Positions 6,666-15,316 of a stretch of DNA of 64,000 bases are shown here, one piece after another (positions within the stretch are counted from its first letter, which is position 1; every line of letters begins with the position of its first letter). The notes under the pieces were generated by a model. The model worked only from the letters and a program-made list of their open reading frames with translations, did no database searches and was not told the DNA's origin. The DNA is taken from positions 1 to 64,000 of the forward strand of contig JAFLDV010000005.1 of NCBI GenBank assembly GCA_017302255.1, written 5' to 3'. The position numbers were made by a program, and so were the translations under genes. Origin of the DNA: Gammaproteobacteria bacterium. GTDB lineage: Bacteria > Pseudomonadota > Gammaproteobacteria > Enterobacterales > Alteromonadaceae.

Positions 6666-7081
6666 GATTTTATTTGATTACAGCAGCCTGCAGCGCAGCG
6701 GCGTATTTGGCAATAGTGCTTTAGTACAGTGGATTGGTAAAGGGGATTAGTACAGTGGATTAGTACAGTGGATTAGCAAGCTCTTCAGCTGACATTTCCA
6801 TCAGCGAGCTTGTACGCATCTAACAGTCAATTTGGTTTCAATTGCAGACATTGCTGACCACCATCGCAGCATTAGGCAAATTAAACCCAATTTCTGTAAT
6901 TGGCGCATCGCAGTCCGCGCTAAACGATAGCCAATTATGACTGACGTATCTGTTGCAACTTAGAGCATGCGACATGATTGCGCGTCTTCATCTGCGGGCA
7001 AACGCAGTCTTCAGGCTTGCTTTTGGCGGCGCTCTGACATGTAATAGCGCCGTTTTATTACCATCATCTGAAGGAAAGCGC
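6666..7081. other. Intergenic region with short tandem repeats
   Basis: About 415 bp between divergent genes. It contains the 13-bp repeats at 6721-6776 and otherwise nothing I can name. A promoter for each flanking gene is expected here, but no convincing -35/-10 pair stands out. Confidence 0.5.
6721..6776. repeat. 13-bp short repeats, unit ATTAGTACAGTGG
   Basis: Two exact head-to-tail copies lie at 6746-6758 and 6759-6771, followed by a partial ATTAG. A further copy lacking the first base lies at 6721-6732, separated by GGTAAAGGGG-type sequence. The array is upstream of the esterase gene. It may be slippage-derived or a multi-site binding region. Confidence 0.7.
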
Positions 7082-7528
7082 ATGCATAAGGTTGTCAAAG
7101 AGATCGGATTGTTTGTGGTTGCTCCACTGGCAATTTTGGGCGGGCTGACGGCCTGGATGTTTGCTGCAACGGCGCAACCTTGCTCGAACGCTATCACACA
7201 GCAAGTAGCGTCACCGGACGGACGTTTTAGCGCGGTGGTGTTTGTCCGCAGCTGTACGACAGCACCGGGTTTTAGCAGCAACATTTCCATTTTGGCGAAA
7301 GATGGCTTTTTGGCCGATGGCCCCGGCAATCTGTTTGCCAGCGATGGTCATCCAGAGCAACTAGGCTTTAGTTTGCAATGGCAAAGCACTGGCAAAGACA
7401 GCCTGCAACTGAATGTTGCCAGTAAAATAAGAGGCACAGTGTTGCATGCTGACTCGGTCTGGTCGGCCAATCCAAACATCACTGCGACCTATCAGTTAGG
7501 CGCAGACTTTGCTGCGAGCAAGCCCTAA
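7082..7528 (+). CDS. Hypothetical membrane-anchored protein
   Basis: A 148-residue protein with one N-terminal hydrophobic helix (residues about 8-28, LFVVAPLAILGGLTAWMF), then a beta-rich domain. The pattern QQVASPDGRFSAVVFVRSC...TTAPGFSSNISIL resembles small periplasmic proteins that display a SPDG...A turn (DUF5412-like), but the family is not certain. I chose ATG 7082 because AAGGAAAG lies just upstream; the frame is open back to 6953 without a better site. It probably faces the periplasm. It stands alone, divergent from the esterase. Confidence 0.65.
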   Translation: MHKVVKEIGLFVVAPLAILGGLTAWMFAATAQPCSNAITQQVASPDGRFSAVVFVRSCTTAPGFSSNISILAKDGFLADGPGNLFASDGHPEQLGFSLQWQSTGKDSLQLNVASKIRGTVLHADSVWSANPNITATYQLGADFAASKP

Positions 7529-7748
7529 GCCAGCAGCAGTTGCCAAACGGTTTTGGGCTGCTTCGATTGTGTTAGAAATTGCCGCATGTCTTGCCGCTTG
7601 TTACCGCGTTAACGTCGGCAACTCGCTGACAGCTGACTGGTTGGTAAGCGTCAAACTTCTCGGCTATAGCAGGGCTTTGAGCTACTACAAGTAAAGTTGT
7701 TACCAGTAAAAAGCGCGTTAGTGACATGCAATTTATGCTGGCGTTGGT

Positions 7749-7824
7749 TTATTCGCTAGCCGTTGGCTTATTCGCTGGCCGTTGGCTTTTTCGTTAGCCG
7801 TTGGCTTATTCGATAGCCGTCGGC
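7749..7824. repeat. Four 19-bp tandem repeats spanning the topB stop codon
   Basis: Consecutive units at 7749-7767, 7768-7786, 7787-7805 and 7806-7824 follow TTATTCGCTAGCCGTTGGC with one to three changes each. A partial unit precedes them. The topB stop codon is the first triplet of the last unit. Nineteen is not a multiple of three, so unit gain or loss would change the reading frame beyond any lost stop. Confidence 0.85.
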
Positions 7825-9971
7825 TTTCTGCTTCGCCTTGTTTTAGTTGTGGTGCTTGTTGTGGATGATACAGGCGTTTTGGCCGATGTAGGTCGAGTGC
7901 GAGTAATGCTCGTGTCGCCCGCTGCGCTATTTGTCGATTTTGTGCCAGTGCTAGCGCTTTTAGCATGATACGGGCGTTTACCGGCTCCTTTTCGAAAGCC
8001 ACTAGAATTACCCCGAGTTGCGCCTTTTCCTGCACTGTGAGGCTGCTGGCCTAAACTCGCAAATTGTGCACTCTGCGCGTCAATCACCAGTTGCTGCAAC
8101 TTTTCTTGCAGCGGCAGCATAAATTGCTGATAGCTACAGGCCCGATCTTTCATTGCATTGAGTAATGCTTCCCAATGCGCTGTCATGTCTGGTGCTGTCG
8201 CTATTTCTGGCAGAGCAGCGATTAAACTTCTGCCCGCAGCCGTTGCGGTGATTTGTTTGCCATGTCGGACAATAAAACCTCGTTTAAACAACAATTCAAT
8301 AATGCCTGCGCGGGTGGCTTCGGTGCCAAGACCATCGGTGTCTTTAAGGATTTTCTTCAGTTCCGCATCTTGCACATAACGGGCTATGCCAGTCATCGCG
8401 GCAAGTAAAGTGGCGTCGGTATAGTGCTCTGGCGGTTGCGTCATTTTTTCTAGCAGGTGCGCCTGTTGGCAAAACACTGCTTGGCCAACTTTTAACTTCG
8501 GCAAGTAAGCCTGTTGTTGCTCAGTGTCATCGCGGTTGGTATCGCTATGCGCTGGATTTTCACGCTTAGCAGCGTTAATTGCAGACTCATTATTGGTAGC
8601 CTCATCGCGGTATAGCGCTTTCCAGCCAGCAGAAAGTTCTTGCCTTGCTTGACTGGTAAATAAACCGCCGCAAATGGTAATCGCAACCTTGGTTTGTGCA
8701 TACTCAAAAGCTGGGTAGAACTGAGCCAAGTAGCGTTTAACGATGAGCAGGTAAAGTTTTAACTCAACGGCACTTAACCGCGTGGCATTTAGGACATTAT
8801 CCGTTGGAATAATGGCATGGTGGGCACCGACTAACGCGTCGTTCCAGGCTTTACTTTTCTGCTGCGGGTTAGCCGCTTGTGCCCATGCTTGTTGCTGTTC
8901 ACCACCTTTGGCAATGGCATTAATCACCGTTTTTGCTTGTGGCCATTGTGCTTCAGGCAAATAACAACAATCAGAGCGCGGGTAGGTGATGAGTTGATGT
9001 TGTTCGTAAAGTTGCTGGCAGGCATCTAGAACTTGTTGAGCGCTTAAACCAAACCGCTTGGCCGCATCAATTTGCAATGCCGAAAGTTGATAAGGCAAAG
9101 GCGCTGCTTGTTGTTTTTGTTGTTGGCTGTAGTCAGTCACTTCGCCCCATTGTTGGTTGACGGTTTTGACGACTTTCTCCGCGAGTGCCTTGACCAAGAC
9201 TCGGCCTTCTTCATCTTGATATGGCTCACAGGCTTTGCTCGGCTGCCATTTGGCACTAAACATTTGCGCTGCCGGCTCGTCTGTCACTAAATCGACAGTC
9301 ACTGCAAAGTGCGGCACTGGAATAAAATTTTCGATGGTCAAATCGCGACGGACAATCAAGCCAAGTAGTGGCGTCTGCACGCGGCCGACCGACAACACGC
9401 CGTTATAACCAGATTTTTGGCCCTGAATGGTATAAGCACGCGTCATGTTGATGCCGTACAACCAATCAGCGCGGCTGCGCGCTAAAGCACTGGTTGAAAG
9501 CGGCACGAATTCTTTGTTGGGGCGCAGCGCCTGCAACGATTTTTTCACTGCAGCCGGAGTTAAGTCACTAATTAATAGCCGTTTAACTTGGGCAGTGCGG
9601 GTAGGGCTTAACTTACAAAATGCCAGAACCTCATCGACTAAAAGTTGGCCTTCGCGATCAGGGTCGCCAGCATGCACAATCTCATCGGCTTGTTTAATCA
9701 GCTGTTTTAAAACTGTCAGTTGTCGGCTACTGGTTTTTTTTGCTTTCAGCTGCCACTGAGTCGGCATAATCGGCAAGGTGGCAAATTGCCAACGTTTAAA
9801 GGCCGGATCGTAATCCTCTGGTTCGGCTTGCTCCAACAGATGGCCGATACACCAACTAACAACATCGCCATTGCCAAGGCGAATACAGCCTTCGGCTTTG
9901 GTTTGTGGGCCTGGCGAGGCAGCAGCAATAGCGCGACCTAAGCTCGGTTTTTCGGCGATGTATAAAATCAT
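7806..9971 (-). CDS. topB: DNA topoisomerase III
   Basis: A 721-residue type IA topoisomerase that decatenates DNA and resolves recombination intermediates. The Toprim domain is at the N-terminus (MILYIAEKPSLGRAI, then HAGDPDREGQLLVDE near residue 100, with the acidic DxD metal site). SVGRVQTPLLGLI and the active-site tyrosine in LITYPRSDCC follow. The C-terminal 100 residues are low-complexity and basic (Ser/Thr/Lys/Arg-rich), as in many TopB tails. I chose the start at 9971 because MILYIAEKPS is the family N-terminus; 28 upstream codons are open but not conserved. The 3' end lies in 19-bp repeats. Confidence 0.93.
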   Translation of the reverse strand: MILYIAEKPSLGRAIAAASPGPQTKAEGCIRLGNGDVVSWCIGHLLEQAEPEDYDPAFKRWQFATLPIMPTQWQLKAKKTSSRQLTVLKQLIKQADEIVHAGDPDREGQLLVDEVLAFCKLSPTRTAQVKRLLISDLTPAAVKKSLQALRPNKEFVPLSTSALARSRADWLYGINMTRAYTIQGQKSGYNGVLSVGRVQTPLLGLIVRRDLTIENFIPVPHFAVTVDLVTDEPAAQMFSAKWQPSKACEPYQDEEGRVLVKALAEKVVKTVNQQWGEVTDYSQQQKQQAAPLPYQLSALQIDAAKRFGLSAQQVLDACQQLYEQHQLITYPRSDCCYLPEAQWPQAKTVINAIAKGGEQQQAWAQAANPQQKSKAWNDALVGAHHAIIPTDNVLNATRLSAVELKLYLLIVKRYLAQFYPAFEYAQTKVAITICGGLFTSQARQELSAGWKALYRDEATNNESAINAAKRENPAHSDTNRDDTEQQQAYLPKLKVGQAVFCQQAHLLEKMTQPPEHYTDATLLAAMTGIARYVQDAELKKILKDTDGLGTEATRAGIIELLFKRGFIVRHGKQITATAAGRSLIAALPEIATAPDMTAHWEALLNAMKDRACSYQQFMLPLQEKLQQLVIDAQSAQFASLGQQPHSAGKGATRGNSSGFRKGAGKRPYHAKSASTGTKSTNSAAGDTSITRTRPTSAKTPVSSTTSTTTKTRRSRKPTAIE

Positions 9972-10162
9972 TTGGAATAGCGTTTTGTGAGCTGTATATA
10001 GATACAGTGAATTTAGCGGAATACTTGCTGCTCTGCAATCTAGAAATGGAGGCAAATAGAAGGATTAGTAGATTAAGGCGTTCTGCAGCTACTTATTCGA
10101 ACCTAGTTTGGCGGTGGTACAACGGCGTCGTCAGTTTAAAGACGACGCCATCTAAAAGACAG

Positions 10163-12070
10163 CTAAGGCGCAATCAGTTGATTCTTTGCCATAATTTCAC
10201 TGATTTCAGGTAAACATGCTGGGTCATCAATGGTCGATGGCACTGTGTAGCTTTCGCCAGCTGCAATTTGCCGCAGCAATTTACGCAGAATTTTGCCTGA
10301 GCGGGTTTTTGGCAGTCGTTTGACCAGAATCGCCCGTTTAAAGCAGGCAAGCGCACCGATATCGTGGCGCACCATGGCAACAAGTTCTGCTTCCAGCGTC
10401 GCTTCATCAATATCAACGCCATTTTTGAGTAACACAAGCGCCAGCGGTTGTTGGCCTTTGATAGCTTCATGAATACCAATGACGCAGCACTCCGCAACTG
10501 CCGGGTGTGCTGCAACTATCTGCTCCATTTCACCGGTTGAAAGCCGATGGCCTGCAACGTTGATCACATCATCAGTGCGTCCCATCACAAACACATAATT
10601 GTCGGCATCGAGGTAACCGCCGTCGCCGCTGGCGTAATAGCCCGGGAAAGTGCGCAGATAGCCGTCAACAAAACGCTCGTGGTTGCCCCAAATAGTACTG
10701 AGGCAGCCCGGCGGTAATGGCAGTTGTAGCGCAATGTAACCTTGGCTATGGTCGGTGATGACTTGGCCTGCTTCATCTAAAATCGCCACGTTAAAACCCG
10801 GCACTGCCACAGTTGAAGAACCTGCTTTTGCGCCCATCAAGCCAAGACCTGCAGGGTTAGCGCTAATTGGCCAGCCAGTTTCCGTTTGCCACCAATGGTC
10901 AATCACTGGTTTGCCGATAGTATCTTGCACCCAATGAAAGGTCGCTGGGTCAAGCCGTTCGCCTGCCATGAAAATGTATTTTAACTTCGATAAATCATAA
11001 CGTTGCAGCTGTGCTTCTGGGTCTTCTTTGCGAATTGCGCGAAACGCTGTTGGCGCGGCAAACAAGATTTTCACTTGATGTTCGGCACAAACGCGCCAAA
11101 ACGCACTGGCATCTGGGGTAAATACTGGTTTGCCTTCATACAATACGGTGGTGCAACCGGCAAATAGTGGCGCATACACGATATACGAGTGGCCAACGAC
11201 CCAACCAACGTCTGATGCCGCCCAAAACACGTCGCCCGGCTGACAGTCATAAATTGCGCTCATGCTGTAACGAAGGGCGACAGCGTGCCCACCGTTATCG
11301 CGTACCACACCTTTAGGTTTTCCGGTGGTGCCTGAGGTGTATAAAATATATAGCGGATCTGTGGCTAATACTGGCGTACAGTCGACCGCAGTCGCAGCAC
11401 CTTGACAGCTAAGCCAATCGATATCGCGGGGTGTAATCATCTCTGCAAGTTGTTGCGGCCGCTGGAAAATAACAGTGTGTGCAACTTTGTGGCTAGCCAG
11501 CGACAATGCTTCATCGAGCAGTGGTTTATAAGCAATCACACGACTTATTTCGATGCCGCAGGAGGCACTAACCACCACTTTTGGCGTGGCATCGTCGATA
11601 CGAATAGCCAGTTCATGGGCGGAGAATCCGCCAAACACCACTGAGTGCACAGCACCCAGTCTGGCTACTGCCAACATGGCAATGGCAGCCTGTGGGATCA
11701 TTGGCATATAAATCACCACACGATCGCCTTTGCCAACGCCTAAATTTTGCAATGCGCCAGCGAATGTTGCGACTTCATGATGCAGTTGTTGATAGGTAAA
11801 TCGTTGTACTTGTCCCGTCACCGGTGAGTCATAAATTAGCGCTAACTGCTCGCCACGACCATTACGTAAGTGGACATCCAAAGCCAAATCACAGCTATTC
11901 AGTTCACCATCGGCAAACCAACTGCCGTGGCCATGCGCGTCCTGCTGCAGAATTGTTGTTGGCGGCTTTGACCATGCAATGTTCGCTGCTTGTTGTTGCC
12001 AAAACTCAGCAGGGGATTGTTGTGCCTGTTGACGTTGCTGCAGATAATTCTCTGGTGCGCTAAAAGTCAT
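10163..12070 (-). CDS. prpE: Propionate/acetate-CoA ligase, PrpE-like
   Basis: A 635-residue ANL-superfamily acyl-CoA synthetase that activates propionate (or acetate) with ATP and CoA. The P-loop-like YTSGTTGKPKG (A3) is followed by VVRDNGGHAVAL, a signature of the PrpE branch. ASDVGWVVGHSYIVYAPL, DHWWQTETGWPI and the C-terminal KTRSGKILRKLLRQ, with the catalytic and acetylatable lysine, are all present. Length fits PrpE. I chose the start at 12070 (MTFSAPENYLQQR), the usual family beginning, over the longer open frame to 12229. No prp methylcitrate genes are adjacent. In context it could feed propionyl-CoA from branched-chain catabolism into other pathways. Confidence 0.85.
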   Translation of the reverse strand: MTFSAPENYLQQRQQAQQSPAEFWQQQAANIAWSKPPTTILQQDAHGHGSWFADGELNSCDLALDVHLRNGRGEQLALIYDSPVTGQVQRFTYQQLHHEVATFAGALQNLGVGKGDRVVIYMPMIPQAAIAMLAVARLGAVHSVVFGGFSAHELAIRIDDATPKVVVSASCGIEISRVIAYKPLLDEALSLASHKVAHTVIFQRPQQLAEMITPRDIDWLSCQGAATAVDCTPVLATDPLYILYTSGTTGKPKGVVRDNGGHAVALRYSMSAIYDCQPGDVFWAASDVGWVVGHSYIVYAPLFAGCTTVLYEGKPVFTPDASAFWRVCAEHQVKILFAAPTAFRAIRKEDPEAQLQRYDLSKLKYIFMAGERLDPATFHWVQDTIGKPVIDHWWQTETGWPISANPAGLGLMGAKAGSSTVAVPGFNVAILDEAGQVITDHSQGYIALQLPLPPGCLSTIWGNHERFVDGYLRTFPGYYASGDGGYLDADNYVFVMGRTDDVINVAGHRLSTGEMEQIVAAHPAVAECCVIGIHEAIKGQQPLALVLLKNGVDIDEATLEAELVAMVRHDIGALACFKRAILVKRLPKTRSGKILRKLLRQIAAGESYTVPSTIDDPACLPEISEIMAKNQLIAP

Positions 12071-12188
12071 GATTGCATGCCTATCAAAATGAAGCCTGCA
12101 GTTACTGTAGCGAATTTCTTGGTAATTTAAACTTAGACTTAAGGAGGGGGCTGTCTGTCGTCGATTTGGCTTTTGATGCTTTAAAGTA

Positions 12189-12216
12189 AAAAGGCTAGTC
12201 ATCTGACTAGCCTTTT
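12189..12216 (-). terminator. Rho-independent terminator after TonB receptor
   Basis: AAGGCTAGTC (12191-12200) pairs perfectly with GACTAGCCTT (12205-12214) around an ATCT loop, with further A/T pairs. Read on the - strand a T-rich run follows, so it ends the GH16-TonB receptor transcript. Confidence 0.85.
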
Positions 12217-12252
12217 GTAGTAACTTCAAGACCCCAAACGGGCTGTGTGGGC

Positions 12253-15204
12253 TTAGAAGTTGTAACGGGCACCTAAGCTATAACGCGGACCATACTGGCG
12301 AGCAAATAAGAATTGCTCTTCGTAACGACCATAACCTTGTTCAGTTTCATTGTTAAGATTCACACCTTCAATAAACACTGTCAGGTTATCGTTCCACGCA
12401 TAGCTTAAGTTCATGTCCCATTGGCCATAAGCTTTCGCAAATTGCGGCGGAGCATCCGCTGAGCCTTGTGATTGGCCAACACCGATTAAATAAGAATCAC
12501 GCCAAGCGTAAGTTGCTTTGGCTGACCAGCCATCGTACTCGTAAAACACTTGGAAGTTCGCCGAGTCACTGAGGCCTGTCAGAGGTTCTTGTTGCGTTAA
12601 GCTCTCGGTATCAAATTCAACATCACCGTTAACCCAAGTGCCGTTCACGCCAACACCAAAGCCAGTTTCGCCAATTAAATGCTGCACAGCAAACTCAATA
12701 CCATCAACTGATTTAGTATCAGAGTTGGTTGGTTGACTGATATTCCAAACAATTAATGGATCGGCAGACGTTGGTTCAATCTTACCTTCGGCATTGCCAT
12801 AACCCAGTGCAATCATTTCATCAAACACCGCGCTGCTGGTCGCTTGGCCACCACGACCAACGATATTAGCAACTGCTTGACGATATCTTGGACCTTCTAG
12901 GATATCGTGCAAACCTTCAATAGTGGTTTGAGTGATAGTGGTTTTAATGAAGTTATCCACGTCCTTTCTAAAGTAACCAAGAGAAGCGTAGCTGCCGTCA
13001 GCATAGTAATACTCAAAAGCTAAATCTAAGTTGGTCGAAGTAAATGGCAACAGACTTGGATTGCCTTGACCACCGGTACGTGAACCAGGTTTGGGACTTC
13101 CGCTCAAGCTGCGGCCGCCTGCTAAGTTGCCAAGTGGCGCGCGGGCGATAGTTTTACCCCAAGAGAAACGCGCAACTACATCGTCAGTCACGTCAACTTT
13201 GATATCGAGCATTGGTAACAGCAGATCGTGGTCACCTTCCAGTGACAAGAAATCATTTGTACCAGCGGCTTGATACTTCATGATCCATTCTGAAGCACTT
13301 TCCCAATTGACTTGTTTTTCAACACGTTGTTTAACGGTGCTCACCACATCGGTTTGTTCATAGCGCAAACCAGCATTCACTTGAACTGGGAACGCCATCG
13401 CTTCGAAGTCCCATTGTGACTGCACATATAAGCTTTGGGTTTGTTCCTGCACCGAGCTTTGGCTGTCAATGCCATCAAAATAAGCATCAGGCACATAAGC
13501 ATCTTGGCCTAACAAGGCTTCGTTTAAATAAGCGGTTTGGCGAGCAACAGCTTCGTCGTAGTCAAAGGTGTAATAATAATTAGGTTGCAGTGAATTACCG
13601 CCACCAGTGAACTGATTCAAGAAATTGCCAGTGTCACGGCGCACAAACATGTTATCCGGGAATATTTGTGGGAAACGTTGGGTGAAACCTGGGCCACCAC
13701 GTAATCCGCTCCAGGCGTTGTATCCGCCCATAGTTTGGTCGGTATAAGCCGCACCAAATTTGACGTTCACCAACGGGATCTTAAAGGTGTTGTTGGTCCA
13801 AGTACCATCAAGTTGTGCTTGTTGGATCTCAGCTTCACCTGGTGAATGGAAAAATTGACTAAAGTTGGAGTCGATTTCGCCTGGTGATAATTCATTGGTG
13901 CCGTTGCGCCACAGCACCATGGCTTGCGGAACTTCGCCTTGGCGATAGTCATAGATTTTAGTGACTAACTGATCTGAGCCTAAAATAACTTGGCCAGAGT
14001 TACGGCTGCCTTTATCAGCGCCGTTATCGGTTTTGTTATCAGAGTCGTGGTAGTCCAAACCAAAAGACCAATCATCGTTCATTTCCCACGCTAAGTTTAA
14101 ACCAAGCGAGCGGGCTAGTACCTCTGTGGTGCCTTTGCTGGCAGTGTAGGAACCATCGTTGCCGCTAATGTCAGCAAAGGTTGCCGTTCCACGTTCATCT
14201 AACTCATAGGCATTGATGTTAGCGCCAAACTCGTTCCAAATACCCCAACCGATGCTGTTAGAACCAGTAAGTGCTTTTGATGCGGTATAGTCAATGGTGC
14301 CGACTAAACCATCAATCGGCTCATATTGGAAGGTGATTTGGCCGTTGCTACGTTCGCGTTGCACGTCTTCAATCGCATAGTTCATATCTTTCGGGAAGAA
14401 ATAGTTGCCGACTTTGTTGCCTGAGGCATCAGTAGGTCGGCGGTCAACTATTTTATCTGCAGCCAAACTCGGCAGACCAACATTAGCCTGCCAACCTTGG
14501 ATGTTTGCCGATTGCTTTTGGAAATCGCGTTCTTGATGCGATAACGAGATAGCAAAACCGATACGGTCATCAGCAAAAGTATTGCTATAAAGTGCCGCCA
14601 TCTCTGGAGTCACATCATCACCAGTTTCGTTCGAGCTGTCGTACATCGCCTTACCAGAAACCGAATAATGCTCACCTGGTCGTGCTAATGGCTTGGTAGT
14701 GATGATATCTACAGTTGCACCTAAACCACCGCTTGGATTTTCCGCACGAGCAGTTTTTTGCACTACAAGGGCGCTGACGCCTTCTGACGATAAGTTTTCT
14801 AAATTGTACGAGCGACTATAACCAGTGCCTGGCATTTGGCGGCCGTTAAGTGTCACTAAGTTGAATTCTGGACCAAAGCCCCGCACAGTGATTTGGCTAC
14901 CTTCGCCGTTTGAACGGCTAACCGATACACCTGTGATACGTTGCAGAGATTCTGCGAGGTTGGTATCTGGAAACTTACCCATATCCTCAGCAGAAATCGA
15001 GTCAACAACACCGTTGGCTTCACGTTTGACGTCCATAGAGCGAATTAAACTGCCGCGGATCCCTTTGACTTGAATTACTTCAATATCTTTATCGGCTGCT
15101 TTAGTCTTATCGGCTTCTTGTGCCATTGCTGGCATTAAACTGCTCGCTAAACATAATGAGATACTGGCTGCGAGCCGAGTTTTCGTTAAATTTTTTCTGT
15201 TCAT
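12253..15204 (-). CDS. TonB-dependent receptor, probably for beta-glucan oligosaccharides
   Basis: A 983-residue outer-membrane receptor. The signal peptide MNRKNLTKTRLAASISLCL... ends near AMA-QEADK. A plug domain (residues about 55-170, with GVVDSISAEDMGKFPDTNLAES and RITGVSVSR) is followed by a 22-strand barrel ending in the aromatic C-terminus ARYNF. The GKFPDTNLAESLQRITG motif marks the large carbohydrate-type TonB receptor group common in Alteromonadales and Xanthomonadales. It lies 112 bp downstream of the GH16 gene in the same direction, so I infer import of that enzyme's products. The substrate is inference from context. Confidence 0.88.
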   Translation of the reverse strand: MNRKNLTKTRLAASISLCLASSLMPAMAQEADKTKAADKDIEVIQVKGIRGSLIRSMDVKREANGVVDSISAEDMGKFPDTNLAESLQRITGVSVSRSNGEGSQITVRGFGPEFNLVTLNGRQMPGTGYSRSYNLENLSSEGVSALVVQKTARAENPSGGLGATVDIITTKPLARPGEHYSVSGKAMYDSSNETGDDVTPEMAALYSNTFADDRIGFAISLSHQERDFQKQSANIQGWQANVGLPSLAADKIVDRRPTDASGNKVGNYFFPKDMNYAIEDVQRERSNGQITFQYEPIDGLVGTIDYTASKALTGSNSIGWGIWNEFGANINAYELDERGTATFADISGNDGSYTASKGTTEVLARSLGLNLAWEMNDDWSFGLDYHDSDNKTDNGADKGSRNSGQVILGSDQLVTKIYDYRQGEVPQAMVLWRNGTNELSPGEIDSNFSQFFHSPGEAEIQQAQLDGTWTNNTFKIPLVNVKFGAAYTDQTMGGYNAWSGLRGGPGFTQRFPQIFPDNMFVRRDTGNFLNQFTGGGNSLQPNYYYTFDYDEAVARQTAYLNEALLGQDAYVPDAYFDGIDSQSSVQEQTQSLYVQSQWDFEAMAFPVQVNAGLRYEQTDVVSTVKQRVEKQVNWESASEWIMKYQAAGTNDFLSLEGDHDLLLPMLDIKVDVTDDVVARFSWGKTIARAPLGNLAGGRSLSGSPKPGSRTGGQGNPSLLPFTSTNLDLAFEYYYADGSYASLGYFRKDVDNFIKTTITQTTIEGLHDILEGPRYRQAVANIVGRGGQATSSAVFDEMIALGYGNAEGKIEPTSADPLIVWNISQPTNSDTKSVDGIEFAVQHLIGETGFGVGVNGTWVNGDVEFDTESLTQQEPLTGLSDSANFQVFYEYDGWSAKATYAWRDSYLIGVGQSQGSADAPPQFAKAYGQWDMNLSYAWNDNLTVFIEGVNLNNETEQGYGRYEEQFLFARQYGPRYSLGARYNF

Positions 15205-15316
15205 GACAAACCTTTTTATCTTTTACCGTCTGTTCTGCAGCGGACGCTTCACGCTGGCGAACTAGACTGAAATTTGTTTAGTGTCACAACTCATCAGTGA
15301 CCGTACTTGGTAATGC

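Noticed and set aside
7741..7824. CRISPR array
   Set aside because: The 19-bp units are directly adjacent, without unique spacers; the 13-bp repeats at 6721-6776 also do not have the direct repeat-spacer pattern.
11402..11644. + strand open frame inside the prpE gene
   Set aside because: Antisense shadow of a long, clearly conserved gene.
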